A DNA stretch of 64,000 nucleotides from Candidatus Magasanikbacteria bacterium RIFCSPHIGHO2_01_FULL_41_23 (GCA_001782805.1 MFPT01000021.1:37738-101737), one strand, 5' to 3'; shown: positions 7,842-16,538, counted from the first letter of the stretch. Numbers and translations are program-made. The notes: generated by a model from the letters alone, not told the origin.

Positions 7842-8039
7842 ATGAAGGTTTTGATGGTCACCCTGACTACCAAGAACAGCCGTGGAGAGGACATCCATTT
7901 CTCGATCTCGAAGGAGGGCGCGCGGGAGGCCGGAATCCTCCCTGATTCTCGATCCTGGGATCGTGCCCAGGGTGTCTCGGCGGGAAACCGCCAGTACATG
8001 AAGCGCCTCGTTCGTCGACTCGACGAGATCGGATCGTAA
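7842..8039 (+). CDS. GC-rich small hypothetical protein (65 aa)
   Basis: A 65-aa basic protein of unknown function with a short N-terminal strand ('MKVLMVTLTT') and a charged helical C terminus ('YMKRLVRRLDEIG'). Like its divergent partner it uses G/C-ending codons (CTG, ACC, AAG, GAG, ATC) unlike the surrounding AT-rich genes. AGGGG lies about 9 nt before ATG 7842, a promoter is at 7747-7775 and a terminator at 8186-8213. An antisense reading frame spans 7826-8158, but it has no promoter or ribosome-binding site that I can see. Confidence 0.58.
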   Translation: MKVLMVTLTTKNSRGEDIHFSISKEGAREAGILPDSRSWDRAQGVSAGNRQYMKRLVRRLDEIGS

Positions 8040-8185
8040 GCGATCCGAACCAACGCCGTTGATTCGCCGCCACTCGCGGATCCGGCACGATCGTTCTTCA
8101 TCAAGTAGCCCACCAGTTTCTGTCCCACCTTTGTTCCTTCCTCGGGCTCAGACTTCACGTCCGAGCCCTCCCACCAAAATTAAAA

Positions 8186-8213
8186 CTCTCCGAGATTGTC
8201 GGAGGGTTTTTTT
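8186..8213 (+). terminator. Terminator of the 65-aa gene
   Basis: An 8-bp stem (8186-8193 with 8199-8206; one G-T), 5-nt loop and seven T. A second GC-rich hairpin without a T-tail lies just before it at about 8141-8165 and resembles the guaB terminator stem in sequence. The 145 bases between the 65-aa gene and this terminator hold no other feature I can support. Confidence 0.8.
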
Positions 8214-8290
8214 ATGACAATAAATACATCAAGGAAATCAATTTAAATCGAATCAATTTAAGTCGACTTAAAATAAATCAAATCAACATG

Positions 8291-8447
8291 AATTTCAGTA
8301 ATAGGTAATTTTCTTTTCAGTAAAACTCGCTATTCTTCTCCTCTCCTCGTCTCTATCCTTATTGATATATTAAATCTACTTTAACCAAGTAAGCGGAAAG
8401 AAAGCTCGTACACATTACTAAAAAGAAAATTACCTACTACTGAAATT
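8291..8447. repeat. MITE-like element with 33-bp terminal inverted repeats
   Basis: Arms 8291-8323 and 8415-8447 are inverted copies matching at 31 of 33 positions and flank a 91-bp AT-rich core with no reading frame. No clear target-site duplication is visible. The size and structure resemble a miniature inverted-repeat element. Alternatively it is a very long hairpin RNA. Confidence 0.6.
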
Positions 8448-8454
8448 ACCCCAA

Positions 8455-8686
8455 TGCAACACCGAAAAATTTAATATACCTAATAAGCAAACTGGAGTGA
8501 GATCTTTTTCTCGATGCCCGAGCCTGTTTACCCTGAGCTTGTCGAAGGGTCGAGGGTCGAGAAAAACGGTCTCACGAAGTTTGCTTAAGACTTAGAAAGC
8601 TGAGTATAATGACTTGTTAAGAATGCATAATCCGTTAGACTATCAGTTGAACAAAAGGATATCGTCGAATTTTGTTTAAGACTTAG
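8455..8686 (+). repeat. Nested repeat, copy 1, interrupted by a 102-bp hairpin element
   Basis: Segments 8455-8498 and 8599-8686 match 40369-40412 and 40433-40520 in the same orientation. Between them, 8485-8586 is an element with ends aagcaaact/agtttgctt whose other copy, at 40266-40345, is inverted. A short palindrome sits in its loop (about 8522-8548). The 3' segment encodes the tail of a small peptide ('HNPLDYQLNKRISSN'), but a TAG just upstream closes the frame, so it is not expressed as such. Confidence 0.75.
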
Positions 8687-8751
8687 AAAATGGAGTTTGC
8701 TTATGAGCAAACAAAGCATGAATTTTGATTACAATTTGGCATATAAAAAAT

Positions 8752-8781
8752 ATAAAAGTCCAGTGTTTACCGGACTTTTAT
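8752..8781. terminator. Hairpin, possible bidirectional terminator
   Basis: A perfect 10-bp stem (8752-8761 with 8772-8781) with A-rich 5' and T-rich 3' arms and a 10-nt loop. No clear gene reads into it from the plus side. Confidence 0.45.
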
Positions 8782-8897
8782 ATGACACGTAGAAGTTTTG
8801 CCAATGAAGCACTGGCTCACTACCCTTTAATGTAAATTATATCAAGATTTATTATTTTGTCAAATAAAAAACACAACGAGAAGTTGTGATTTTTAGG

Positions 8898-8974
8898 TGG
8901 TGGACCTGACGGGAATCGAACCCGTTCTACTACGTGTCAAGGGTAGTGTGCTCAACCAGATACACCACAGGCCC
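8898..8974 (-). tRNA. tRNA, identity uncertain (Val-GAC-like)
   Basis: Acceptor GGGCCTG/CAGGTCC (one G-U), D stem GTGT/GCAC, T stem ACGGG/CCCGT, discriminator A and an encoded CCA are all present. The anticodon arm is irregular. Canonical spacing gives loop CTTGACA with a C-C mismatch at 31-39, anticodon UGA and a pyrimidine at 37, yet there is no long variable arm as Ser needs. Pairing ACTAC with GTAGT leaves a 9-nt loop in which GAC (Val) follows U33 and precedes A37. Either an unusual tRNA-Val or a degenerating gene. Confidence 0.6.
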
Positions 8975-9052
8975 TAGGTCCACCATGTACTACCATAACA
9001 TAAACCACATTAAGAAAGTCTTAAGTTTTTGTAGTTATCCACAAAGTATGCA

Positions 9053-9090
9053 CAAAAACAATAAAACTCCTTTTTGAGGAGCTTTATTGT
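9053..9090 (-). terminator. Terminator of the clpC-radA operon
   Basis: On the minus strand a 13-bp stem (one G-T; arms 9078-9090 and 9058-9070) with a 7-nt loop is followed by a T-rich run. It lies about 75 nt after the radA stop. The bases 9091-9165 hold nothing else I can support. Confidence 0.75.
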
Positions 9091-9165
9091 ACGAATATAG
9101 AATTGTTACTGTAGTGCAGGTTGATAATATCCTTATAAACTATAATATAGTAAGAAAATTATTTG

Positions 9166-10551
9166 TCAAGTATGTGTAATCAACTCCGCGATATTTTTTA
9201 CGCCGATTATTTTTAATCCCGATTTATCGTAATTTTTCCCTTCTGATAATTTGGGATTGGGATTTATTTCGACAGTCGTGGAATTTTTAGTAGAACTCGC
9301 GGCCGTAATCACGCGACGCATCCCAAGATTGGCGGATTCTTTAATTCTTTTTTCCGCTTGGGAAACTCTGCGCACTTCGCCGCCCAAACCAACTTCACCA
9401 AAAACTACCAGATCCGCGCCCAATGCCTTATCTTTATATGAACTCGCAATTGCCAAACAAACCGTCAAATCCGCGGCCGGCTCGCCGGCATTAATTCCCC
9501 CGACAACATTAATGTGAATGTCATATTGTCCGAGCGACAAACCCGCGCGTTTTTCCAGAACCGCAACCAAAACGTGAAGTCGATTCAAATCAAAACCACT
9601 GGCTTTGCGCACGGGATAGCCAAAGACAGTTTTGTTGACGAGCGCTTGAATTTCCACGAGCATGGGACGTGTTCCTTCCATTAAACAAGTCAAAATACTG
9701 CCGGACACGGCTTCACCCCGATCCGCAATAAACGCGGCCGAGGAGTTTTTTACTTCCACCAAACCATGTTCTTGCATAGCAAAAATCCCCACTTCATCCG
9801 TGGCGCCAAACCGATTTTTTACCGTGCGCAATAAACGATAACTGTGATGGCGTTCACCTTCCAAATAAAGAACCGTGTCCACCAAATGTTCCAAAGTTTT
9901 GGGTCCGGCCACAGTGCCTTCTTTGGTGACATGCCCAATAATAACAATCGCAGTATTCGTTGATTTGGCAGTTTCCAAAAGTTTTACAGTCGCGGCGCGG
10001 ACTTGATTGGGATTGCCGGCTTCGCCGAGCACATCATGGGAAGTAATTGTTTGGATAGAATCAATAACTGCGAGGGTTGGTTTTTCCGCGGTTATGGTCG
10101 CGCAGATTGTTTCCACGTTGGTTTCATTGCCTAAACGAAAATTTATTTTTTTTGTAAACAAACGATCCGCGCGCAATTTTATTTGTCCGACTGATTCTTC
10201 GCCGGATAAATATAAAGTAGGGGAGATGAGTGTGGCGAGTTGTAATGCCAGTGTTGATTTGCCAATTCCCGGTTCGCCACCAAGCAAAATTAAACTGCCC
10301 GGCACAATTCCACCGCCGAGTACGCGGTCAAGTTCAGACAGGCCAGTCGCGATACGCGGCGTATTTTCGCCTTTAATTTCATCCAGAGAAACAGTTTTTG
10401 CAGCCGCGGTTTTATTTTTTTCTGTTTCAGATTTTTTGACCGCGGATTCGCTAATCGTTCCCCATTGCCCGCATTCCAAACAGCGCCCAATCCATTTTTG
10501 GTATTGCGCGTCGCAGTGGGAACAGAGGAAGATGGTGGTGGATTTGGGCAT
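9166..10551 (-). CDS. radA: DNA repair protein RadA (branch-migration ATPase)
   Basis: RadA promotes branch migration during homologous recombination. The product has an N-terminal zinc finger (C10, C13, C24, C27 in 'CSHC' and 'CLEC'), a RecA-like ATPase with Walker A 'GGEPGIGKST' at 91-100, the signature 'KNRFG', and a Lon-protease-like C-terminal domain ('GGINAGEPAADLTVCLAI'). ATG 10551 is chosen because the zinc finger begins ten residues later, as usual in the family. An upstream in-frame ATG at 10605 would overlap the preceding gene by 32 nt. It is the last gene of the long minus-strand operon. Confidence 0.95.
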   Translation of the reverse strand: MPKSTTIFLCSHCDAQYQKWIGRCLECGQWGTISESAVKKSETEKNKTAAAKTVSLDEIKGENTPRIATGLSELDRVLGGGIVPGSLILLGGEPGIGKSTLALQLATLISPTLYLSGEESVGQIKLRADRLFTKKINFRLGNETNVETICATITAEKPTLAVIDSIQTITSHDVLGEAGNPNQVRAATVKLLETAKSTNTAIVIIGHVTKEGTVAGPKTLEHLVDTVLYLEGERHHSYRLLRTVKNRFGATDEVGIFAMQEHGLVEVKNSSAAFIADRGEAVSGSILTCLMEGTRPMLVEIQALVNKTVFGYPVRKASGFDLNRLHVLVAVLEKRAGLSLGQYDIHINVVGGINAGEPAADLTVCLAIASSYKDKALGADLVVFGEVGLGGEVRRVSQAEKRIKESANLGMRRVITAASSTKNSTTVEINPNPKLSEGKNYDKSGLKIIGVKNIAELITHT

Positions 10552-10573
10552 ACCTACTAAGATGTTAGAAATA

Positions 10574-12871
10574 TCAGCCTGATCCTCCATGATCCTCGGT
10601 CGCAATTTTGTCCTCTTCTTCTGTCAGTTGTTTTCCATGTTCCAAAGGGCATATTTTATAATACCACAAAGCCCGAGCCATGGCAGGATCACTGACGCGG
10701 TTGCATTTAAAGGCTTCGGTAATAGTGGGTTTATTAATACATTTACCTGTGCCTCCACTAGTTATCAATCGAACTCCAGCCTCAAGTCCCGTGTCAGGAT
10801 TTAGTAAATCAGTGACCGTATACCAACGATCGTACATATTAACCGCCCACTCAGAACCAAGTGGACCATTTATCTTTTTTGCTTCAAAACCACCCCCTTC
10901 TGGGAAAATAGTAATGCCCATAAAAAAACCATGAGAAAATCTCCAATCAATGTCATAGTCTGGTGGATTGCTAAAATCGTTTCCTGTTTTGCCACCATGG
11001 TAATGCAAGTCATCATTTGATTGTCCTCCACCGGTTTTTTTTGGACTGGCAGGGTAATTGTTCCAATATTTTTTTCCACCTAAATCGTACTGAGATTCGT
11101 TCATTGGTGTAAAAGCGACACCTTTATATGTTACACCGGACATTAAAAATTTTTTTCTAGCAAGGACAGGTTTGTTATTATTTTGATAACCCTCATCGCC
11201 TCCGAGTATTAAAGTTGACGCACCACCCTTTTCATTTCCCGATTCTTTATTGGCCCAAGCCCAGGCGTAACAGGCGTCTATCTTTAATTTTTCGGCAAGG
11301 TCAGCGATATTTTGGTTTGTAATTTTTCCGCTTGCCTTAGCTGGAATACTGTTGTGATGAAAATTAGTATCGCTCACCAAAGTACCATTAGAATTCATTT
11401 GATTTATATATTGCGTAAAATCGGCTTGACGCGCATATAAAACTTTTAAGTTTCTAAATTGAACAAGTTCCGGATTAATGGTAAAGAGAATAACATAAGA
11501 AGTTGAGCTGATTAATAATCCGGTAACTGCTTGCACAATCATATTTTTGCCCGATGACTTGCTGTTTCCACTCGTATCGGGAATCGTAAATAAAAATCCG
11601 CCAATTATAATCCGAACAAGACAAAAAATTCCGGCAATAACCACTAAATATTTGTAGACTGCGGCCAGATATTCTCCCAGAAAAGGAATATTCAAATAAG
11701 TGTTTCCCAAATCATCGCCACTTAATTCTCCCTCAATAGTTATATCAGAAAAATTAAGGCCGGGGATTTTTATTTTTGGTTGAGGTTTTTGTAATAATTG
11801 CCGAAGTTCATCCTCGGATAATGATGTATTTTTAATGGCGTGCGCAACATCACTTGATGCGGTCGCATCGGTGGCCGGCGCGGTTTTATCAGCCTCGATA
11901 CTTATGGGGTATTTTGTTCCTTGTACAGAGCCAACACAAAAATGAAGGGCGTGAGCATCATCAATTCCACCATCATTTTTACATTCCCATGTTTCGTCGG
12001 CTGTGGATTTGCCATAAGCGTTTTCACAATCAACATTTTTATTACACACGCAAATATTAGCATTTGCTCCATCGAGATCACTGTCTTCACAATCCAATTT
12101 ATTTGGACAATCAGAGTTGCTAACCCAATTTTTACATTGTTTTCCAATTCCATATTCGAGGGCTTTGGGATCAGTAGTTACAACAGGATTGTTTTTTGGA
12201 GCAGACGCAGGCAGAGGTACATCCTTGCCATACGCCGCGCTCATTACCGCTTTGAAAAGTAAAGCATGGCCAGCGTCATTGGTGTGTAGAGCATTATTAC
12301 CCAAACCAGTATCAATCGCATCATCGCCGTTTTTGTCAATAAGAGCAGCATAATCAATATAAATATCAACTTTAGTTTTGAACCACGCATTATTTTTTTT
12401 GAGATTTTCACTCCACAGAGGAGTCCATGCGCCCCAACCTTTGAAAGGTTGGGCGCCGACACCAATTATACGCATGCCTTCTTTTTTTGCCTCAGTAATA
12501 ATCTTATCTAGATCCGCTTGATTTTTGACTGTAGTATTTTCCAAACCATTTAATCCCGCGTATAATATAAGTTCTTTAAAACCATTATTAGCAACTCCTC
12601 CTTGCATGGTAAATTGTTCTAAAAAATAAGTGGAATTTGTACTAAGTTTGGCGAAACAAGTAAAATTGTAATCAGGCAAAGCTTTCTTAAGTTGCATGAC
12701 AAAACCATTCGTCACATTATTTTTTTCAGGTTTTGAACCAATACAACCATCATCGAACGTTGATGAACCAACAACCGCTACATTAGTTTTGGCCAAGGCT
12801 GTTAAAGGAAAAAAAATAAAAGCAAAAGTAAGAATGATAATTTGTAATGCTCTATACTTCATATTTAACAT
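10574..12871 (-). CDS. Secreted multidomain protein: SGNH-like, Cys-rich, two-TM, lytic-transglycosylase-like
   Basis: A 765-aa envelope protein. Residues 1-27 are a signal peptide. Residues 30-215 look like an SGNH/GDSL hydrolase: 'VVGSS' (Ser37 nucleophile position), 'AGLNGL' (block III Asn108) and 'HTNDAGH' (Asp199-His202). Residues 240-315 hold ten cysteines and an acidic 'DSDLDGANAN' patch. Two hydrophobic helices (about 404-430 and 445-465) resemble the VirB2/TrbC-type pairs common in these bacteria. The C-terminal region (about 515-760) carries 'AWANKESGN' with a Glu543 placed like the lytic transglycosylase catalytic acid, and later 'NPDTGLEAGVRLI'. Predicted role: modification and cleavage of peptidoglycan or surface glycan. 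Domain calls are by motif only. Confidence 0.6.
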   Translation of the reverse strand: MLNMKYRALQIIILTFAFIFFPLTALAKTNVAVVGSSTFDDGCIGSKPEKNNVTNGFVMQLKKALPDYNFTCFAKLSTNSTYFLEQFTMQGGVANNGFKELILYAGLNGLENTTVKNQADLDKIITEAKKEGMRIIGVGAQPFKGWGAWTPLWSENLKKNNAWFKTKVDIYIDYAALIDKNGDDAIDTGLGNNALHTNDAGHALLFKAVMSAAYGKDVPLPASAPKNNPVVTTDPKALEYGIGKQCKNWVSNSDCPNKLDCEDSDLDGANANICVCNKNVDCENAYGKSTADETWECKNDGGIDDAHALHFCVGSVQGTKYPISIEADKTAPATDATASSDVAHAIKNTSLSEDELRQLLQKPQPKIKIPGLNFSDITIEGELSGDDLGNTYLNIPFLGEYLAAVYKYLVVIAGIFCLVRIIIGGFLFTIPDTSGNSKSSGKNMIVQAVTGLLISSTSYVILFTINPELVQFRNLKVLYARQADFTQYINQMNSNGTLVSDTNFHHNSIPAKASGKITNQNIADLAEKLKIDACYAWAWANKESGNEKGGASTLILGGDEGYQNNNKPVLARKKFLMSGVTYKGVAFTPMNESQYDLGGKKYWNNYPASPKKTGGGQSNDDLHYHGGKTGNDFSNPPDYDIDWRFSHGFFMGITIFPEGGGFEAKKINGPLGSEWAVNMYDRWYTVTDLLNPDTGLEAGVRLITSGGTGKCINKPTITEAFKCNRVSDPAMARALWYYKICPLEHGKQLTEEEDKIATEDHGGSG

Positions 12872-12876
12872 TCAAA

Positions 12877-13533
12877 TTAATTACTTTTGATGGCCAATAT
12901 ATCCGCCCATCCCTCCACTGTCTCCGCCTCTTCAACTTGTTTATTATCCACAAAAAAAGTCGGTACGGCTTGAATGTTTAATTGCAAGGCCAGATTTTTG
13001 TTTTGAAAAATATAATTTTCGGTTGCAGGCGCGGCCAGACATTTTTCCAAATCAGTCGAATCCAAAGCAATATCAACCGCGATTTTTTTTAAAGTTGCGT
13101 CTGATAATTGATCGTTTAAAATAAATGCCTGATTTTTAAATTCAGTGAATTTTTTTTGACTATGCGCGCAAAAACCATATTTCAAAGCTAATTCACTGGG
13201 ATAAGGAAAACGCGTTACGGGTAATCCTTTCCAAATAATTTTTATGGCATTGGGATGCTTGGCCACCAATTGCGTGAGGATTTCATCATACTGTTTACAG
13301 CGATGACAACCAAAATCTTCAAACGCGACAATTGTTTTGCCCGCGCGTTTTTGGCCGATAATAGGATCAGTGATGGAAAATGGAATGGAAAATTCCGGTG
13401 GTTTTTCTCCATCAGACGACGAGGTATTTTTTTTGGGAAAAAGTGGTTCGTAACGGAGAACTTGGATAAAGAGAGCAAAACCAACAACTAAAAGAGCGGG
13501 AATAAAAATCAATATCATTTTTTTTATACTCAT
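12877..13533 (-). CDS. DsbA-family thiol-disulfide oxidoreductase
   Basis: A 218-aa protein with an N-terminal membrane anchor (about 5-25) and a thioredoxin fold. The active site is 'CHRC' in 'EDFGCHRCKQYDEIL', and the cis-Pro loop is 'QAVPTFFVDNK' near the C terminus. Such proteins introduce or repair disulfides in exported proteins. The cysteine-rich secreted protein encoded 5 nt downstream is an obvious candidate client. The start overlaps the stop of the preceding gene by ATGA, indicating translational coupling. Confidence 0.9.
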   Translation of the reverse strand: MSIKKMILIFIPALLVVGFALFIQVLRYEPLFPKKNTSSSDGEKPPEFSIPFSITDPIIGQKRAGKTIVAFEDFGCHRCKQYDEILTQLVAKHPNAIKIIWKGLPVTRFPYPSELALKYGFCAHSQKKFTEFKNQAFILNDQLSDATLKKIAVDIALDSTDLEKCLAAPATENYIFQNKNLALQLNIQAVPTFFVDNKQVEEAETVEGWADILAIKSN

Positions 13534-14780
13534 ATTGTCGTTACTTTAAACGCTCCGGATTTATTTTTATCAGTTATATAGAGTGATTGTCCATCTTCGC
13601 TCACGGAAATAGTGTCTACGGTAAAATTATTTTCCGTGGGAATTTCGGTTTTTATGCCCGTAACCGTGTCAATTTTATACAAGATGTCGGGTGTTTGGTT
13701 GGCAATGGCTGGCGCAAATCCCGCACCAGTATCCAGTTGTTCGGGGACTCCGCAATAAATAAATCGTTCATCGCCCATAGCGCATTTGCTGGCCCAAGTT
13801 TGGACGTTTAACAGTTTACGATTTCCCCCCACTGAATCCGGCTTAGCATCCACAATCCATAATTCCGGTTTGAAATCACTGTTCGCGCTGTATACGCTAT
13901 GCAAAAGTTTGGTTCCTTCTTTTGACCATTTGGTTTGGAGTCCACGACCTTCCACCACCAATCCGCGAAAATTTTCTTTGTTTAATCCTACCAATAAAAT
14001 TTGTTGGCGATCATCGCCCAGCGGTTCGCCCGTGCGAGACAAGGCCACCACTTGCCGGTTCGGTGACCAATCCATAATTACTTTATCTTGATTTGTGCCC
14101 ATTGGTTCAATCAAACGGACACTACTGCCATCGGGCGCGGCCGTAATGATCCAGCGATTTTCCGGCGCAATCCCAATACTTTTGGCCGCGATTTGGTCGC
14201 CTTGCGGTGAAAAAGAAAATTCATCCCAATGTTTGGGCAAAGTAACTTGTTTTTTTGTTTCAAAATTATAGTAAATGTTTGCGCCGTCAGGATACTGGAT
14301 AATGCTTTCGTTATTTTTTGGTGACCATGCCACGTCTTTGACATTATAAAATACTTGGTCATCCAAAGTTACAACAGTTCCGTTGGAATCGATTTTATAA
14401 AATTTTCCATCTTCGGAATTGTAAAATTTGGTTGTTCCGCCGACTGTGGTAACACTGCGCACGGGAGTTTCCACAACTGTGCTGACGCGATCAAAGGTAT
14501 AATTGGTTGTTATTTTTTTCGGAGTTTCGATAATTTCCTCAGAAACAAAAGTAGGTTGATTGGTTTGGCTGGTTGGCAAATTGGCCGGAGCAGTGTCAGG
14601 CGTGATTGGTTTTCCTTCGCCGGCAGTGGGAAAGGCGTTTTGTCCGACAGTGGGTTTTTTTCCGATTGGCGCGGTGGACAGTGGCGTGGTTTTGCGAAAA
14701 AAAACAAAATAAATGGCGTAGGCCATGAGTGCGGAAACAAGGAGAAAAAGAATAATTAATAAAATGCGTTTTTTGTCCAT
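13530..14780 (-). CDS. Membrane-anchored TolB-like beta-propeller protein
   Basis: A 416-aa protein with one N-terminal membrane helix (about 5-27), a Pro/Thr-rich linker and an extracytoplasmic region with repeated blade motifs: 'VAWSPKNNESI', 'FSFSPQGDQIAAKS', 'MDWSPNRQVVALSRTG'. These SPxG-type repeats are typical of WD40/TolB propellers that mediate protein contacts. No catalytic motif is visible. It lies between the proline-rich coiled-coil gene and dsbA in the operon. A scaffold role at the cell surface is inferred only. Confidence 0.7.
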   Translation of the reverse strand: MDKKRILLIILFLLVSALMAYAIYFVFFRKTTPLSTAPIGKKPTVGQNAFPTAGEGKPITPDTAPANLPTSQTNQPTFVSEEIIETPKKITTNYTFDRVSTVVETPVRSVTTVGGTTKFYNSEDGKFYKIDSNGTVVTLDDQVFYNVKDVAWSPKNNESIIQYPDGANIYYNFETKKQVTLPKHWDEFSFSPQGDQIAAKSIGIAPENRWIITAAPDGSSVRLIEPMGTNQDKVIMDWSPNRQVVALSRTGEPLGDDRQQILLVGLNKENFRGLVVEGRGLQTKWSKEGTKLLHSVYSANSDFKPELWIVDAKPDSVGGNRKLLNVQTWASKCAMGDERFIYCGVPEQLDTGAGFAPAIANQTPDILYKIDTVTGIKTEIPTENNFTVDTISVSEDGQSLYITDKNKSGAFKVTTI

Positions 14781-14797
14781 AGTTGTACTCCCTAAAG

Positions 14798-16534
14798 TTA
14801 GACGGCGGATTGTTGTTTAGAACGTTGTTGTTTTAATGTAGTCAGCAGTGATTGATTTATTATTCTAAACCGTTGTTGAGCCAATTTGGCAATTTGCTGG
14901 CTGATATTTTTTAATTTTTTTCGTTTTTCATCACGTTCTTTTTTCTTTTTTTCCATTTTTTTATCAAGATCTGCAATTTTTAGGTCTACGGCTTTCCTGA
15001 GAACTTGGGGGATATTGGAAGCAGTCCAAACCATGGGCGCAATCGGGACAATGAAGAGAAAAATAATCGTCGCGGCCAGAATTGCGGCTAAAACTTTTAT
15101 GAGAATTTCAATTGCCAATAATGTCCAGCTGGCAATGGTTAATGCTTTGTGTTCTCGTTCCAAGGGCTTAAGAAATTCATCGATGGTTTTGATTTCTTTT
15201 TGTAATTTTTTTTTGTCTTGGTTAAGTTGTTCGGCTTTTTTGTCTATCTCAGCGATTAACTGTTTGTTCCGTCGTTCATTAAACTTTTGCATTAGTATAC
15301 CACGTTGTTGGAGATTTTGTCCGCTCGTTTGTTGTTGAGTCGCATTTTGGTTTGGATCTGTTGTAGTTTGGTTTTGTGGCTGGCCTGATTGGGAATTTTG
15401 ATTTTGTCCCGACGCGTTGGGATTAGTTTGTCCTGATGCTTGTTCTTGATTCTGTCCATTTTGTCCGCGTGGTTGGGGATGGCCGGCATCATCTGTCTTA
15501 ACCAGTGGTTCGCCAAGCGAAGCTTGATCGTCTTGGTTGGCAGTCATGGGATTTTTTTCCGGTTCCGGTGGTTTTTCTTCGGGAGTTGGTTCTTCCGGCT
15601 TTTTTTCTCCCTCCGATTCTCTTTCTTTTGCTTTTTCCGGCGCGTCTTCTTTTGATTTGGCGTCGTCCTCTTCTTTTTTTCTCTCTTCATCAGCTGACGG
15701 ATTTGATTTGTCTGATTCAGTTTTTCCACCTTCAGGAGTTGGTGCTCCTTGTTTTGTTTTTTCCTGTTCTCTTTCTGGTTGTTTTTCTTCCGGTGTTTCT
15801 CCAGGATTTTCTGCATTAGTTGGAGTTTCAGTCGGAGAAGGAGTTGCTTCCTCTTCTGGTTTTGTTTCGGCTTGTTCAGAATTTGGTGTTGATTCGGCAT
15901 TTTTATTCGCGGAACGATTATCGGCTGCTTTATCCGCGCCTTGTTGCATTCGATCTTTTTTTTGTGGAGCCCCTCGACTTCCCTCGACTCCGCTCGGGAC
16001 AAGTTGCTCGGGGTAAACTGGTTCGGCTTGATCCGGTTCAACATCAGAATCATCAGGTATTTCTTGGTCATCATTGGCCGCTTCATCTGTTGACAGTGAG
16101 TCTGCCGAATCTGTTGGATCAGCGCCAAAAGAATTAATTGCATCCGTTGGATTTATGCCACTATCAGGCATTTCCACATTATCATTGGCCGCGCTGTTTA
16201 TGTTAAATTCATCAGCCAATAATTCTTCTGCTTCTTTTTCCGCAATTGTTTCCGCAACCGCATTTGCCACTTCTTGATCCAGCATTTCTTTGGTTTCCAT
16301 TTCTAAATTAGTGTTTGCCGCCACTTGATCCACCATTTGTCGGCCAATTTGGGCAATCAAATCAGTTACTTTAGTCAGTCCTGATCCGCGTATTTCACTG
16401 GAGCTGACGGTTTTTTTTAAAATATTTTCCGCTTGATTATTTTGGCCGCTCAAATAATCGCCGACTCCTTGGGAAATTGGATCGGGTTTTGCTGGATCTG
16501 GTTTACGTTGGGGTAAAGCCACAGCCGAATTCAA
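14798..16534 (-). CDS. Low-complexity, coiled-coil membrane protein of unknown function
   Basis: A 578-aa acidic protein. About residues 1-150 are helical and Asp/Ala-rich. About 180-410 are a long disordered stretch rich in Pro, Glu, Lys, then Gln, Asn and Gly. About 415-460 form a Lys/Glu-rich coiled coil, followed by two hydrophobic segments (about 465-505) and a second very basic coiled coil. This layout suggests a membrane-anchored stalk or scaffold. A GC-rich palindrome is inserted in frame (15970-16014, giving 'LVPSGVEGSRG'). I recognise no family. Confidence 0.65.
   Translation of the reverse strand: MNSAVALPQRKPDPAKPDPISQGVGDYLSGQNNQAENILKKTVSSSEIRGSGLTKVTDLIAQIGRQMVDQVAANTNLEMETKEMLDQEVANAVAETIAEKEAEELLADEFNINSAANDNVEMPDSGINPTDAINSFGADPTDSADSLSTDEAANDDQEIPDDSDVEPDQAEPVYPEQLVPSGVEGSRGAPQKKDRMQQGADKAADNRSANKNAESTPNSEQAETKPEEEATPSPTETPTNAENPGETPEEKQPEREQEKTKQGAPTPEGGKTESDKSNPSADEERKKEEDDAKSKEDAPEKAKERESEGEKKPEEPTPEEKPPEPEKNPMTANQDDQASLGEPLVKTDDAGHPQPRGQNGQNQEQASGQTNPNASGQNQNSQSGQPQNQTTTDPNQNATQQQTSGQNLQQRGILMQKFNERRNKQLIAEIDKKAEQLNQDKKKLQKEIKTIDEFLKPLEREHKALTIASWTLLAIEILIKVLAAILAATIIFLFIVPIAPMVWTASNIPQVLRKAVDLKIADLDKKMEKKKKERDEKRKKLKNISQQIAKLAQQRFRIINQSLLTTLKQQRSKQQSAV
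15970..16014. repeat. In-frame palindromic insertion in the coiled-coil gene
   Basis: Contains CTCGACTCCGCTCGGGACAAG, split here as 'ctcgactccgctcggg' plus 'acaag', the recurring core of the dispersed palindrome family. It keeps the host frame open and encodes 'VPSGVEGSRG'. Confidence 0.7.
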
Positions 16535-16538
16535 AAAT

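Noticed and set aside
7826..8158. Minus-strand open frame opposite the 65-aa gene
   Set aside because: GC-rich DNA has few stops in any frame. Only the plus-strand frame has a promoter, ribosome-binding site and terminator in the right places.
9035..9043. Perfect DnaA box TTATCCACA as an origin
   Set aside because: A single box without a cluster, an AT-rich unwinding region or dnaA/dnaN nearby is not enough. A second match near 12945 lies inside a coding region.
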